Assembly (NCBI GenBank): GCA_021296345.1
Contig: JAGWAN010000011.1
Span: forward strand, 24,063-88,062
Length of the DNA stretch: 64,000 nucleotides
Origin: Acidimicrobiia bacterium
GTDB taxonomy: Bacteria > Actinomycetota > Acidimicrobiia > Spongiisociales > Spongiisociaceae
Direction of reading: 5' to 3'
The notes under the pieces were generated by a model. The model had not been told where the DNA came from, did no database searches, and was given only the letters and a program-made list of their open reading frames with translations. Positions 51,399-59,987 of this stretch are shown piece after piece (within the stretch, counting starts at the first letter, position 1; every line of letters starts with the position of its first letter). The position numbers were made by a program, and so were the translations under genes.

Positions 51399-51842
51399 AT
51401 GCCCTTCAGTCCGGCCATCGCGTTCGGGGTGGCGCTGGTCGTCCTGGCTCTGGCTGCCCTCTGGGTAGCCCTCCGGATCGAGCGCAGGGCCAAACGGGCG
51501 GATCTGCAACCCGTCTACGTCATCAATGATGCCATCGACTACGCGGTGGAACATCTCGACCCGGAGGTGCTCGATCGGATCCGGCGGGCGGGCGTGCAGC
51601 GCATCATCGAGTGGTCGGTTCACTACCTTCAGGGTCTCGCGGTTCCTGCCCGCCGCCGGAGAGGCTTGCGGGTGGTGGCCGGGGGCGAGGGCCGTGCCAT
51701 TGAGTACATCCGTGGCAAGCTGGCCACAAGCGGATACGATTACTCCCCGTCCGACATTGCCGCGGTATTGGCCGGAGAGGCCGCATACCTGGCGGGCATA
51801 GGAGCATTGGGAGAACAGGTCGAGGAAGGGAAGGCTGTATGA
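51399..51842 (+). CDS. Small membrane protein of unknown function
   Basis: 147 residues. One N-terminal membrane helix (about 6-26, IAFGVALVVLALAALWVALR), then a charged helical cytoplasmic part (DLQPVYVINDAIDYAVEHLDP) and an Arg-rich loop RRRRGLRV. The ending EYIRGKLATSGYDYSPSDIAAVLAGEAAYLAGIG (about 102-135) looks like a conserved helical domain. Not recognised. It overlaps the zinc-ribbon gene by 4 bases, so the two probably work together. Confidence 0.75.
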   Translation: MPFSPAIAFGVALVVLALAALWVALRIERRAKRADLQPVYVINDAIDYAVEHLDPEVLDRIRRAGVQRIIEWSVHYLQGLAVPARRRRGLRVVAGGEGRAIEYIRGKLATSGYDYSPSDIAAVLAGEAAYLAGIGALGEQVEEGKAV

Positions 51843-52132
51843 GGGCGCGCTGCGGTCGCTGCGGCACCGGTTTCGAGGTAATGGCGCCGGGCCGCTACGC
51901 CTGTCCGGCTTGCGGGGTCACCAACGAGGTTCGCGGCGGCCCGGGCACCGGCGGACCTGCTTCCCAACCCCGGGCTCAGGACATGGCGCCTCCACCCCCT
52001 CCACCCGAGGCACCGTCCCGGAGAGCGAAGTGCCGGGATGCCGAATGTGGTTTCAGCTTTATCGTCGGCGATGTGAACGTGGCGCCCTGCCCGATGTGCG
52101 GGGCCGAGGTGACTGTCGGGAGAGGGGCCTGA
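51839..52132 (+). CDS. Zinc-ribbon protein of unknown function
   Basis: 97 residues with two cysteine pairs in each of two ribbons: CGRCGTGF and CPACGV near the N-terminus, CRDAECGF and CPMCGAE near the C-terminus, joined by a proline-rich linker (about 35-62, PPPPPPEAP). It overlaps both neighbours closely. No known family name. Confidence 0.75.
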   Translation: MRARCGRCGTGFEVMAPGRYACPACGVTNEVRGGPGTGGPASQPRAQDMAPPPPPPEAPSRRAKCRDAECGFSFIVGDVNVAPCPMCGAEVTVGRGA

Positions 52133-52357
52133 GTGTCCGGCAGGGCGTCCTCCCGCCTCTCCAGGTTCGAGAAGAGCCGCTTCATCGGCGCCCGGGACAC
52201 GATGATCGTCTACGACTGCGACGATGCCGACCAGCTTGCCCGGCTCGAGTCCAGGCTCGGGGATGACGACCTGCTGGGTCGCAACCTGATCCAGAGCTTC
52301 GGACCCGATACCCTGGCCGAGGCCCGCAACCGGGGATTCAGTTTAGCGAGTTGTTAG
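52133..52357 (+). CDS. Small protein of unknown function
   Basis: 74 residues, GTG start immediately after the previous stop. Sequence RFEKSRFIGARDTMIVYDCDDADQLARLE suggests a compact alpha/beta fold. The TAG stop (52355-52357) and the last residues (LASC) lie in a heptad repeat. It could form a three-gene unit with the two preceding genes. Confidence 0.6.
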   Translation: MSGRASSRLSRFEKSRFIGARDTMIVYDCDDADQLARLESRLGDDDLLGRNLIQSFGPDTLAEARNRGFSLASC

Positions 52358-52416
52358 TCTCTAGCTTCTAGTTGCTAGCACAACTCTCAACTAATAACGA
52401 TCACCTAACAACTAGA
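52347..52416. repeat. Heptad-period intergenic repeat element 5 (between convergent small genes)
   Basis: TAG recurs exactly every 7 bases at 52355, 52362, 52369 and 52376 within GTTAGTC, TCTAGCT, TCTAGTT, GCTAGCA. AGTTGTTAG (52349-52357) and CTAACAACT (52405-52413) are complementary over 9 bases. The stop codons of the genes on both sides lie inside the element. Confidence 0.85.
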
Positions 52417-52504
52417 GAATTCCGAGCAGGAACCAGGCGCCCACCCCCACCAGTATCACCATGGCGGTGATCAACGACGCGATGATCAGGTACCTGGTGG
52501 GCAT
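52412..52504 (-). CDS. Possible 30-residue single-helix membrane peptide
   Basis: The minus-strand frame begins MPTRYLII and is one hydrophobic helix (about 5-30) with a short basic N-terminus, ending at a TAG inside the repeat. TACCCT (minus strand, complement of 52512-52517) ends 7 bases before the ATG, as in the leaderless genes nearby. Too short to identify. It could be a small subunit of a membrane complex or a chance frame. Confidence 0.4.
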   Translation of the reverse strand: MPTRYLIIASLITAMVILVGVGAWFLLGIL

Positions 52505-52599
52505 GTCCGGGAGGGTACACGTGAGGTTTGGATCGCTCAGCCCGAACTAGGCTTCCGTTTTGGTGAAAACCGGACAACCGCAATCGGAGAATCGCATCG

Positions 52600-53979
52600 G
52601 TGTATGACGTAATCGTGATCGGTGGCGGTCCGGGCGGCTACGGCGCCGCCCTGTACGCGCACAACTTCGGGCTGTCGGTGGCACTGGTCGAGAAGGACGA
52701 GGTGGGCGGCACCTGCCTGCTGCGCGGCTGCATACCCGCCAAGAGTTGGCTCCAATCCGCCGAGGTGTATTCGACGGTTCGTTCCGCCGGGGAGTTCGGG
52801 GTGGTGACCGGGGAGGCATCCTTCGACTGGCCCAAGGCGCTGGCGCGCAAGGACAGGATCGTGAACGGCCTGGCAAGGGGCCTGTCCGGTCTGCTGAGGA
52901 TGTGTAGGGTCGAGGTCATCAAGGGCGCGGGCCGGCTGGCCGGACCGGGAAGGGTCGAGGTCGACGAGGACGGAGCCACCCGGGTGCTCGAAGGCCGGAG
53001 CGTGATTCTCGCCACGGGATCGGTGCCGATCGAGCTACCAGGCTTCCCCTACGACGGCACCAGGATCGTCAGCTCCGACCATGCGCTCGACTGGACTGAG
53101 CGGCCCTATCGGGTGGGGATCATCGGGGGTGGGATCGTGGGTTGCGAGTTCGCCAGCCTGCTGGCCGATGTCGGGAGCCAGGTGGTGGTCTTCGAGATGC
53201 TGGACCAGATCCTTCCAGGCTTCGATCCGGCCGCGGCCCGCCAGCTCCAGAAGCAGCTGAGGCGTAGAGGGGTGCGGTTCTTCCTGAAGGCGGCGGCGAG
53301 CGTCGATAGCTCCGGCGACCGTCCGGTTCTCCTTGGCGGGTCCGGCGCCGCCGAGTCGGGAATCGAAGTTGACACGGTGCTGGTGGCGGTGGGGCGCCGC
53401 CCGGTGACGGAGAACCTGGGGCTGGACACGGTCCGGGCAGAGACCGATCGTGGCTTCGTGATCACCGATCTGGAGACCATGCAGACTGCCGAGCCGGGTG
53501 TGTTCGCGGTCGGCGACATCGTGGCCGGCACGCCCGGTCTTGCACACGGAGCCTTCGCCGAGGCCATCGCCGCCATCACGTTCATAGCCACCGGAAGCCC
53601 CAGTCCGGTCGACTACCGGGCCCTTCCCAGCGTGGTATACACCCATCCCGAGGTGGCATCCGTGGGGATCACCTCCGTCGATGCGGGCGCCACCGGTATC
53701 GCGGTCGAGGAGCATGACCACTCCTTCGTGGGCGTCGGCCGGGCCCGTATCATCGGGAGGAACCAAGGATTCGTAAGGATCGTGAACGAGGTCGGCGGGC
53801 CTATCGTGGGTGCCACCGTGGTCGGACCGCAGGCCGGCGAGATGATCCACGAGCTGATGTACGCGGTGGGCTGGGAGGCGCTGCCGGAGGAGATGGCGGC
53901 CTTCATACATGCCCATCCCACCCTGAGCGAGGCGATCGGAGAGACCTTGCTGTCCTCGGCAGGTCGCTCCCTTCACTGA
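52600..53979 (+). CDS. lpdA: Dihydrolipoamide dehydrogenase (E3)
   Basis: FAD/NAD oxidoreductase re-oxidising lipoyl groups. 459 residues. FAD motif VIGGGPGGYGAA at 6, redox pair in GGTCLLRGCIPAK (about 38-50), NAD motif GIIGGGIVGCEFA near 175, second FAD motif FAVGDIV near 305, and C-terminal His-Glu in HAHPTLSEA. GTG start. It stands 40 bases before the E2 gene. Confidence 0.94.
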   Translation: MYDVIVIGGGPGGYGAALYAHNFGLSVALVEKDEVGGTCLLRGCIPAKSWLQSAEVYSTVRSAGEFGVVTGEASFDWPKALARKDRIVNGLARGLSGLLRMCRVEVIKGAGRLAGPGRVEVDEDGATRVLEGRSVILATGSVPIELPGFPYDGTRIVSSDHALDWTERPYRVGIIGGGIVGCEFASLLADVGSQVVVFEMLDQILPGFDPAAARQLQKQLRRRGVRFFLKAAASVDSSGDRPVLLGGSGAAESGIEVDTVLVAVGRRPVTENLGLDTVRAETDRGFVITDLETMQTAEPGVFAVGDIVAGTPGLAHGAFAEAIAAITFIATGSPSPVDYRALPSVVYTHPEVASVGITSVDAGATGIAVEEHDHSFVGVGRARIIGRNQGFVRIVNEVGGPIVGATVVGPQAGEMIHELMYAVGWEALPEEMAAFIHAHPTLSEAIGETLLSSAGRSLH

Positions 53980-54019
53980 GTCCACAGATGAGGTCCCGAC
54001 CCCTGGAGAGGTGAGAAAC

Positions 54020-55288
54020 ATGCCAACCACACTGTCCATGCCGCAGTTGGGCGAGACGGTAACCGAGGGCACCGTACTCCGGTGGATGAAGCAAGTGGGC
54101 GATTCCATCGCCCGCGACGAGGCCATCGTCGAAATCTCCACGGACAAGGTCGACACGGAAGTTCCGTCGCCGGTGGCCGGTGTGGTCAGCGAGATACTGG
54201 TTGGCGAGGGTGAGACGATCGAGGTTGGCACCGCCATGGTGATGATCGCCACTCCTGACGAGGGCGTACCGGCCGGCCCTCCCGCGGAGGTCGATGCGTC
54301 CGAAGCGAAGGAGGAGGATTCGCGCCGGCCCGCGCCGGTTGCCCCTACGGCCGCTACATCTACGATGCCCGACCGGCCCGGACCCCGTAAGTTCCTGTCG
54401 CCGGTGGTTCGCCGCCTGGCGCGGGAGCACGACATTGACCCGAGCGTCATAGACGGCACCGGACGGGACGGTCGGGTGACGCGCAACGATGTGCTCGCCT
54501 ACATAGAGAGCATGAAGGCGGGGCGCGAACCTGCCCCGGCTCCGGTTCCAGCCGCTCCCGCGGCCCCGATGGATGAGCCCGCCAAGCTCAGCCGGCTGCG
54601 GGTGCGGATCGCCGACAACATGGTCGCTTCACTACGGACCGCCGCCCATGTGTGGACTTCTATGGAGGTCGACTATGAGCAGGTGGAGAGGGTGCGGCAA
54701 GCCCATCGCGAGTCCTTCCGGCATCAGGAAGGGTTCTCGCTAACCTATCTGCCGTTCATCGCCCGCGCCACTATGGACGCTCTCCGGGCCTATCCGGTGG
54801 TCAACAGTTCTTTCGACCAGCAGGGTCGGACCGCCACTTTCCACCAGGATGTCAACCTCGGGATCGCGGTCGACCTCGACCAGGACGGCCTGATGGTGGT
54901 CACCATCCAGAAGGCGGATGACTATTCGGTAAGGGCACTCGCCAGAAAGGTTCGCGACCTGGCGGTGCGGGCACGCAGCGGTCGGGTGGGTCCGGATGAC
55001 ATATCCGCGAGTACCTTCACGATTACCAATCCAGGACCTTACGGGTCGTTCATGTCGGCGCCGATCATCAACGTTCCCAATGTGGCCATACTCTCGACGG
55101 ACGGGATCGCCAAGCGTCCCAAGGTGATAACCACGCCCGATGGCGCGGACGCCATCGCCATCAGGCACCTGGGTTACCTCGGCCTATCGTGGGATCATCG
55201 AGCCTTCGACGGCGCCACCGCGGTGCTGTTCCTCCGCCGGATAAAGGAAAACCTGGAGACCTGGGATTGGGAACAGCAGCTGACCTAG
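54020..55288 (+). CDS. Dihydrolipoamide acyltransferase (E2 of a 2-oxoacid dehydrogenase complex)
   Basis: 422 residues. One lipoyl domain with the lipoylated Lys in STDKVDTE (about 43), an Ala/Pro-rich linker, an E3-binding domain (VRRLAREHDIDPSVIDGTG, about 133-151), a second linker and the catalytic domain with HRAFDG (about 394). The ATG at 54020 follows GGAGAGG. Substrate class (succinyl or branched-chain) is not certain. Genes for E1 are not in the window. Its end overlaps lipBA. Confidence 0.92.
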   Translation: MPTTLSMPQLGETVTEGTVLRWMKQVGDSIARDEAIVEISTDKVDTEVPSPVAGVVSEILVGEGETIEVGTAMVMIATPDEGVPAGPPAEVDASEAKEEDSRRPAPVAPTAATSTMPDRPGPRKFLSPVVRRLAREHDIDPSVIDGTGRDGRVTRNDVLAYIESMKAGREPAPAPVPAAPAAPMDEPAKLSRLRVRIADNMVASLRTAAHVWTSMEVDYEQVERVRQAHRESFRHQEGFSLTYLPFIARATMDALRAYPVVNSSFDQQGRTATFHQDVNLGIAVDLDQDGLMVVTIQKADDYSVRALARKVRDLAVRARSGRVGPDDISASTFTITNPGPYGSFMSAPIINVPNVAILSTDGIAKRPKVITTPDGADAIAIRHLGYLGLSWDHRAFDGATAVLFLRRIKENLETWDWEQQLT

Positions 55289-57021
55289 CCAGACCACCTG
55301 AGCCGGTCCTGCTCCCGGTCGAACCGCATCGGCAGTTCCGGGTAGCCGCCGACCCGAGTCGGCTGCGCACCAGGTGGCTGGGCCGAATCGCCTACGACGA
55401 GGCGTGGGATCTGCAACGCGCCTTCTGGGAAGGTAGGCAGACCGGCCGGGCCGCGGTGGATTACCTGCTCCTGCAGGAACATCCTCATGTCTACACCGTT
55501 GGCCGCAACGGTGACGGCTCCCACCTCCTCATTCCCGAGGATCGCCTGGGCAGGATCGGCGCGCAGCGTTTCGATATCGACCGCGGAGGCGATATCACCT
55601 ACCACGGCCCGGGCCAGCTGGTCGGCTATCCCATCCTGGCCCTGGCCGACCTGCGCAAGATCGTCCCTTATGTCCGGGCTGTGGAGGAGGTGCTGATCCG
55701 CACCCTGTCCGACTTCGGCCTGGAGGCTTGGCGAGATGCCGGGTACACGGGGGTGTGGACCGATCGGGGCAAGGTGGCCGCGATCGGTGTGCGGGTGGCG
55801 CGGGGCGTGACCATGCATGGCTTCGCCCTGAATGTCGATCCCGACATGAGCTATTTCGGTCACATGCACCCGTGCGGCATCACCGATCGTCCCGTCACGT
55901 CCCTGGTCGAGCTGCTGGGCAGAAGGGTCTCGATCGAGGAGGCCGTGGACGTGCTGGTCCCACGCTTCGTGGAGGTGTTCGGGTACGAGCAAAACGACCT
56001 GCAGCTGGGCGCCTTCACCCGGGGACAGGGACGGCCCAGAGACTTCGAGGTGGACCAACTGCTGGCCGAGGGAACCTTCGCTCCCAAGGGTCGGGCAGCC
56101 GTGCCGGTGACTATCGGCAAGCGGTTGGCGGGAGAGCCGCCCCGGGCGCCGTGGATGAAGGTGACGGCTCGCTTGGGACCGGAGTACCGGAAGCTGGGGA
56201 GGCTGATGCGGGAGCTCGACCTCCACACCGTATGCGAGGAAGCCGGCTGCCCCAACATCTACGAGTGCTGGAGCGAGGGCGCCGCCACCATTATGATCCT
56301 GGGTGGTGTCTGCACCCGGGCATGTGGTTTCTGCGACGTCACCACGGGCCGTCCCCAAGGAGTCGACTTGCACGAACCGGTCCGGGTGGCCGGGGCGATC
56401 GCGGCCATGGGACTCCGCCACGCCGTGATCACGTCCGTCAACCGGGATGACCTGCCCGACGGCGGCTCGACCATCTTCGCCCGGACGGTGCGGGAGGTAC
56501 GGCAACGGGTACCGGAGTGCGACGTCGAGGTGCTGATTCCGGACTTCAAGGGAGTGAAGGCAGACCTGGAGCGGGTCCTGGAGGCCGGGCCGGCGGTGCT
56601 GAACCACAACACCGAGACCGTGCTCCGGCTGCAGCGTGAGGTGAGAACCGCCGCCTCGTACGGACGCTCCCTCGCGCTCCTGGCTCGGGCGAAGTGGTAC
56701 AGGCCGGACCGGGTGGTGAAGTCGGGGCTGATCGTGGGCATGGGCGAAACCCGTGCGGAGGTCCTGGGCGCCATAGCCGATCTGAGGGCGGTCGGTGTGG
56801 ATGTGGTCACGGTGGGTCAGTACTTGCGGCCTACGGTCAGGCACCGCCCGGTCCACCGCTACGTCCATCCCGACGAGTTCGCCGAGTTCGCCGACTTCGG
56901 CCGACAGATCGGTCTTGCCCACATCGAGTCGGGCCCGCTGGTGCGGTCGTCATACCACGCTCGGGATTCCCTGGACGCCGCCGCCACCTCCGGGGTTCCC
57001 GCAACCGTCGGCAGCCACTGA
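55267..57021 (+). CDS. LipB-LipA fusion: octanoyltransferase and lipoyl synthase in one chain
   Basis: One uninterrupted frame of about 584 residues from TTG 55267. The LipB half (about 28-245) has RGGDITYHGPGQLVGYP, catalytic Lys in GKVAAIGV and Cys in HPCGITDRPVTSL. A linker of roughly 45 residues leads to a complete LipA (about 292-575): cysteines in CEEAGCPNIYEC, radical-SAM CTRACGFC, and the terminal RSSYHA with the conserved serine. The two enzymes act in sequence (octanoyl transfer, then sulfur insertion). The start is uncertain because no ATG/GTG is near; TTG 55267 overlaps the E2 end by 22 bases. An internal GTG at 56101 could also start LipA alone. Confidence 0.92.
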   Translation: MGTAADLARPPEPVLLPVEPHRQFRVAADPSRLRTRWLGRIAYDEAWDLQRAFWEGRQTGRAAVDYLLLQEHPHVYTVGRNGDGSHLLIPEDRLGRIGAQRFDIDRGGDITYHGPGQLVGYPILALADLRKIVPYVRAVEEVLIRTLSDFGLEAWRDAGYTGVWTDRGKVAAIGVRVARGVTMHGFALNVDPDMSYFGHMHPCGITDRPVTSLVELLGRRVSIEEAVDVLVPRFVEVFGYEQNDLQLGAFTRGQGRPRDFEVDQLLAEGTFAPKGRAAVPVTIGKRLAGEPPRAPWMKVTARLGPEYRKLGRLMRELDLHTVCEEAGCPNIYECWSEGAATIMILGGVCTRACGFCDVTTGRPQGVDLHEPVRVAGAIAAMGLRHAVITSVNRDDLPDGGSTIFARTVREVRQRVPECDVEVLIPDFKGVKADLERVLEAGPAVLNHNTETVLRLQREVRTAASYGRSLALLARAKWYRPDRVVKSGLIVGMGETRAEVLGAIADLRAVGVDVVTVGQYLRPTVRHRPVHRYVHPDEFAEFADFGRQIGLAHIESGPLVRSSYHARDSLDAAATSGVPATVGSH

Positions 57022-57063
57022 CGCAACGCCGGAGTAATCCGGATCCCGAGCTCCGGAGGCGGC

Positions 57064-57096
57064 CCGGCCGGTTGGCCGGCGGGCGCGAAGGGCGCC
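57064..57096 (+). terminator. Two adjacent GC-rich hairpins after the LipB-LipA gene
   Basis: CCGGCC-GGTT-GGCCGG (57064-57079) and GGCGC-GAAGG-GCGCC (57082-57096). No T-run follows, so termination activity is uncertain, but no other gene end in the window has two stacked hairpins like this. Confidence 0.35.
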
Positions 57097-57142
57097 GCGA
57101 CGCGATTAGCCTCCGACCTAAGCGGATCGTAAGCGAGGAGAC

Positions 57143-59104
57143 GTGGCCGAGCGCACCATCGAAAACCTATTGCAGGAAGATCGCATCTTCCCGCCGTCGC
57201 AGGAGTTCACTCGGCAGGCCAACGCCCAACCCGGCCTGCATGACCAAGCCATCGCCGATCCGGTCGCATACTGGGAGGCGCAGGCCCGCGACCGCGTGTC
57301 CTGGTTCAGAGAGCCCACCGTCCTCCTGGACGACTCCAACCCGCCCTTCTTCAAGTGGTTCACCGACGGCGAGCTCAACATGTCCTACAACTGCCTGGAC
57401 CGCCACATTGAGGCGGGCAAGGGCGGCAAGGTGGCCTACTACTGGGAGGGCGAACCGGGGGACGAGCGGGCCATCACGTACCAGGATCTCTACGAGGACG
57501 TTTGCCGGTTCGCCAATGGCCTGAAGTCGATCGGTGTCCGGAAGGGCGACCGGGTGGCTGTCTACATGGGCATGGTCCCCGAGCTGGCGGTGGCCATGCT
57601 GGCCTGCGCTCGCATCGGCGCCGCCCATAGCGTCATCTTCGGCGGTTTCTCGTCCGACGCCATCTACGACCGGGTCGAGGACGCCGGCGCCCGGGTTCTC
57701 ATCACCTGCGACGGCGCCTGGCGCCGGGGGAGCGTGGTGGATCTGAAGGTGGCCGCCGACCGCGCCATGGAGCGCACCGACCTGATCGAGCGGTGCGTGG
57801 TGCTGCGCAGGACGGAGAACGATGTGAGCATGCACGAGGGTCGGGACATCTGGTGGCACGACCTCGTGGAAGGGCAGAGCGCCGAATGCGAGGCCGAGGT
57901 CATGAATGCCGAGGACCTCCTCTACATCCTGTATACGTCCGGCACCACCGGCAAGCCCAAGGGCATCATGCACACCACGGGAGGATACCTGGTGGGAGCT
58001 GCAACGACCCACAGCTTCGTCTTCGACATCAAACCCGACCAGGACATCTGGTGGTGCGCTGCCGACATCGGCTGGGTCACCGGGCACACCTACATTGTCT
58101 ACGGGCCTCTGGCCAACCAGACCACCTCCGTTATGTACGAGGGAACGCCCGACTACCCGGACAAGGACCGGCTGTGGTCGATCATCGCCAAGTACAAGGT
58201 GACCCAGCTCTACACCGCTCCCACCGCCATCCGGGCCTTCATGAAATGGGGTGAGGAATACCCGCAACGCCACGATCTGTCCACGCTGCGTGTACTCGGC
58301 ACGGTTGGCGAGCCCATCAACCCCGAGGCGTGGATGTGGTATCACGAGCACATCGGAGGCGGCACGGCGCCGGTCATGGACACCTGGTGGCAGACAGAAA
58401 CCGGCTCGATCATGATCGCACCCCTACCCGGAATCACCGCCACCAAGCCGGGCTCGGCCACGAACCCGATGCCCGGCATCCAAGCCGACGTGGTCGACGA
58501 CGCGGGCCGCCCGGTCGGCAGGGGAGGAGGCGGCTATCTGGTGCTCCGCAACACCTGGCCTTCCATGCTGCGCTCTATTTGGGGCGACGATCAGCGGTAT
58601 GTCGACACCTACTGGTCCCGCTTCGACGGCATGTACTTCCCCGGTGACGGGGCCAAGCTGGACGATGACGGATACTTGTGGTTGCTGGGCCGGGTGGACG
58701 ACGTCATGCTGGTGTCCGGCCACAATATCTCCACTATGGAGGTGGAGTCAGCCCTGGTCTCACACCCATCCGTGGCAGAGGCGGCGGTCGTGGGCCGGTC
58801 CGATCCGCTAACCGGCCAGGCTATCGCCGCGTTCGTCAGCCTGCGGGGCAGCATCGGGGGTGATGCATCGCTGATAGCCGAGTTACGGGATCACGTCGCC
58901 AACTCGATCGGGCCGATCGCCAAACCCAAGAGCATCGTCTTCACGCCGGACGTGCCCAAGACTCGCTCGGGCAAGATCATGAGGCGCCTGCTGCGCGACA
59001 TCTCGGAGCAGCGGAAGCTGGGTGACGTAACCACGCTGGCCAATGCCGATATCGTGGCCGAGATCGCGGAGAAGGCGGCCGCGGCCCCGGCTGACGAGGA
59101 TTGA
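57143..59104 (+). CDS. acsA: Acetyl-CoA synthetase
   Basis: Activates acetate with ATP and CoA. 653 residues. P-loop YTSGTTGKPKG near 263, acyl-site segment GWVTGHTYIVYGPL near 311, DTWWQTETGS near 415, and the acetylatable lysine in KTRSGKIMRR near 613. GTG start after GAGGAGAC. Upstream is a 120-base gap with hairpins. Confidence 0.96.
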   Translation: MAERTIENLLQEDRIFPPSQEFTRQANAQPGLHDQAIADPVAYWEAQARDRVSWFREPTVLLDDSNPPFFKWFTDGELNMSYNCLDRHIEAGKGGKVAYYWEGEPGDERAITYQDLYEDVCRFANGLKSIGVRKGDRVAVYMGMVPELAVAMLACARIGAAHSVIFGGFSSDAIYDRVEDAGARVLITCDGAWRRGSVVDLKVAADRAMERTDLIERCVVLRRTENDVSMHEGRDIWWHDLVEGQSAECEAEVMNAEDLLYILYTSGTTGKPKGIMHTTGGYLVGAATTHSFVFDIKPDQDIWWCAADIGWVTGHTYIVYGPLANQTTSVMYEGTPDYPDKDRLWSIIAKYKVTQLYTAPTAIRAFMKWGEEYPQRHDLSTLRVLGTVGEPINPEAWMWYHEHIGGGTAPVMDTWWQTETGSIMIAPLPGITATKPGSATNPMPGIQADVVDDAGRPVGRGGGGYLVLRNTWPSMLRSIWGDDQRYVDTYWSRFDGMYFPGDGAKLDDDGYLWLLGRVDDVMLVSGHNISTMEVESALVSHPSVAEAAVVGRSDPLTGQAIAAFVSLRGSIGGDASLIAELRDHVANSIGPIAKPKSIVFTPDVPKTRSGKIMRRLLRDISEQRKLGDVTTLANADIVAEIAEKAAAAPADED

Positions 59105-59168
59105 TCCGCCCGCCGAGCCGGACTTTCCAAGGACCGGTGCCCCGGCAGGTAACGACGGAGGAGAGGTC

Positions 59169-59942
59169 ATGCTGCTGACAGGTAAGCGGGTGTTGGTAAC
59201 CGGCGTTCTCACGCACGGCTCGATCGCGTGGCACAGCGCCAAGGTGGCCCAGGAGCAGGGCGCCGAGATCGTCCTGACCGGTTTCGGACGGGGAATGCGC
59301 CTCACGGAACGGGCGGCCCGGCGCCTCCCTGATCCACCCGACGTGTTCGAGCTCGACATCAACGATCCGGCTCATATGCAGCAGCTGGTGCACGAACTGG
59401 AGCGCCGCTGGGGAAGCCTGGACGGGGCACTGCACGCCATAGCCTTTGCCCCGCAGGACGCACTGGGCGGCAAATTCTTGACCACGCCCGTGGAGAGCGC
59501 CTCCCTTGCCTTCACCACCTCGGCGTTCTCCTACAAGACGCTAGCCGTCGGGCTGCTCCCGCTGTTTGAGGAAGCAGGAGGCGGATCTCTGGTGACCCTC
59601 GACTTCGACAACAGCACGCAGGCTTGGCCGGCCTACGACTGGATGGGAGTCTGCAAGGCCGCTCTGGCCTCGGTGACGCGCTACCTGGCCCGCGACCTGG
59701 GGAGCTACAACGTCCGGGTGAACGCCGTATCGGCCGGCCCGCTGTCGACGATGGCGGCCAAGGGCATCGCCGGCTTTGAGCGGTTCCAGGGTGTCTGGGA
59801 CGAGCGGGCCCCTCTCGCCTGGGACACCGCCGACCCCACCCCGGTGGCCAACATGATCTGCGTGATGCTCTCAGATTTCGCCACCAAGGTAACCGGCGAG
59901 GTCATCCACGTGGACGGCGGCTTCCACGCGATAGCTACGTAG
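59169..59942 (+). CDS. fabI: Enoyl-ACP reductase (FabI/InhA-like)
   Basis: Last reduction in each cycle of fatty-acid elongation. 257 residues. Begins LLTGKRVLVTGVLTHGSIAW, the FabI/InhA type of nucleotide loop; catalytic Tyr-Lys as Y-x6-K in YDWMGVCK (about 156); GEVIHVDGGF at the C-terminus. The ATG at 59169 follows GGAGGAGAGG. The stop codon merges into a heptad repeat. Confidence 0.93.
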   Translation: MLLTGKRVLVTGVLTHGSIAWHSAKVAQEQGAEIVLTGFGRGMRLTERAARRLPDPPDVFELDINDPAHMQQLVHELERRWGSLDGALHAIAFAPQDALGGKFLTTPVESASLAFTTSAFSYKTLAVGLLPLFEEAGGGSLVTLDFDNSTQAWPAYDWMGVCKAALASVTRYLARDLGSYNVRVNAVSAGPLSTMAAKGIAGFERFQGVWDERAPLAWDTADPTPVANMICVMLSDFATKVTGEVIHVDGGFHAIAT

Positions 59943-59977
59943 TAACTACCAACTACTAACTACCAACCACCAACTAG
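59939..59977. repeat. Heptad-period intergenic repeat element 6 (between fabI and ccdA)
   Basis: Starting on the base after the fabI TAG: TAACTAC, CAACTAC, TAACTAC, CAACCAC, CAACTAG, five exact 7-base steps (59943-59977). Only one orientation is present, with no facing arm. Confidence 0.9.
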
Positions 59978-59987
59978 GGTCTGAGAG

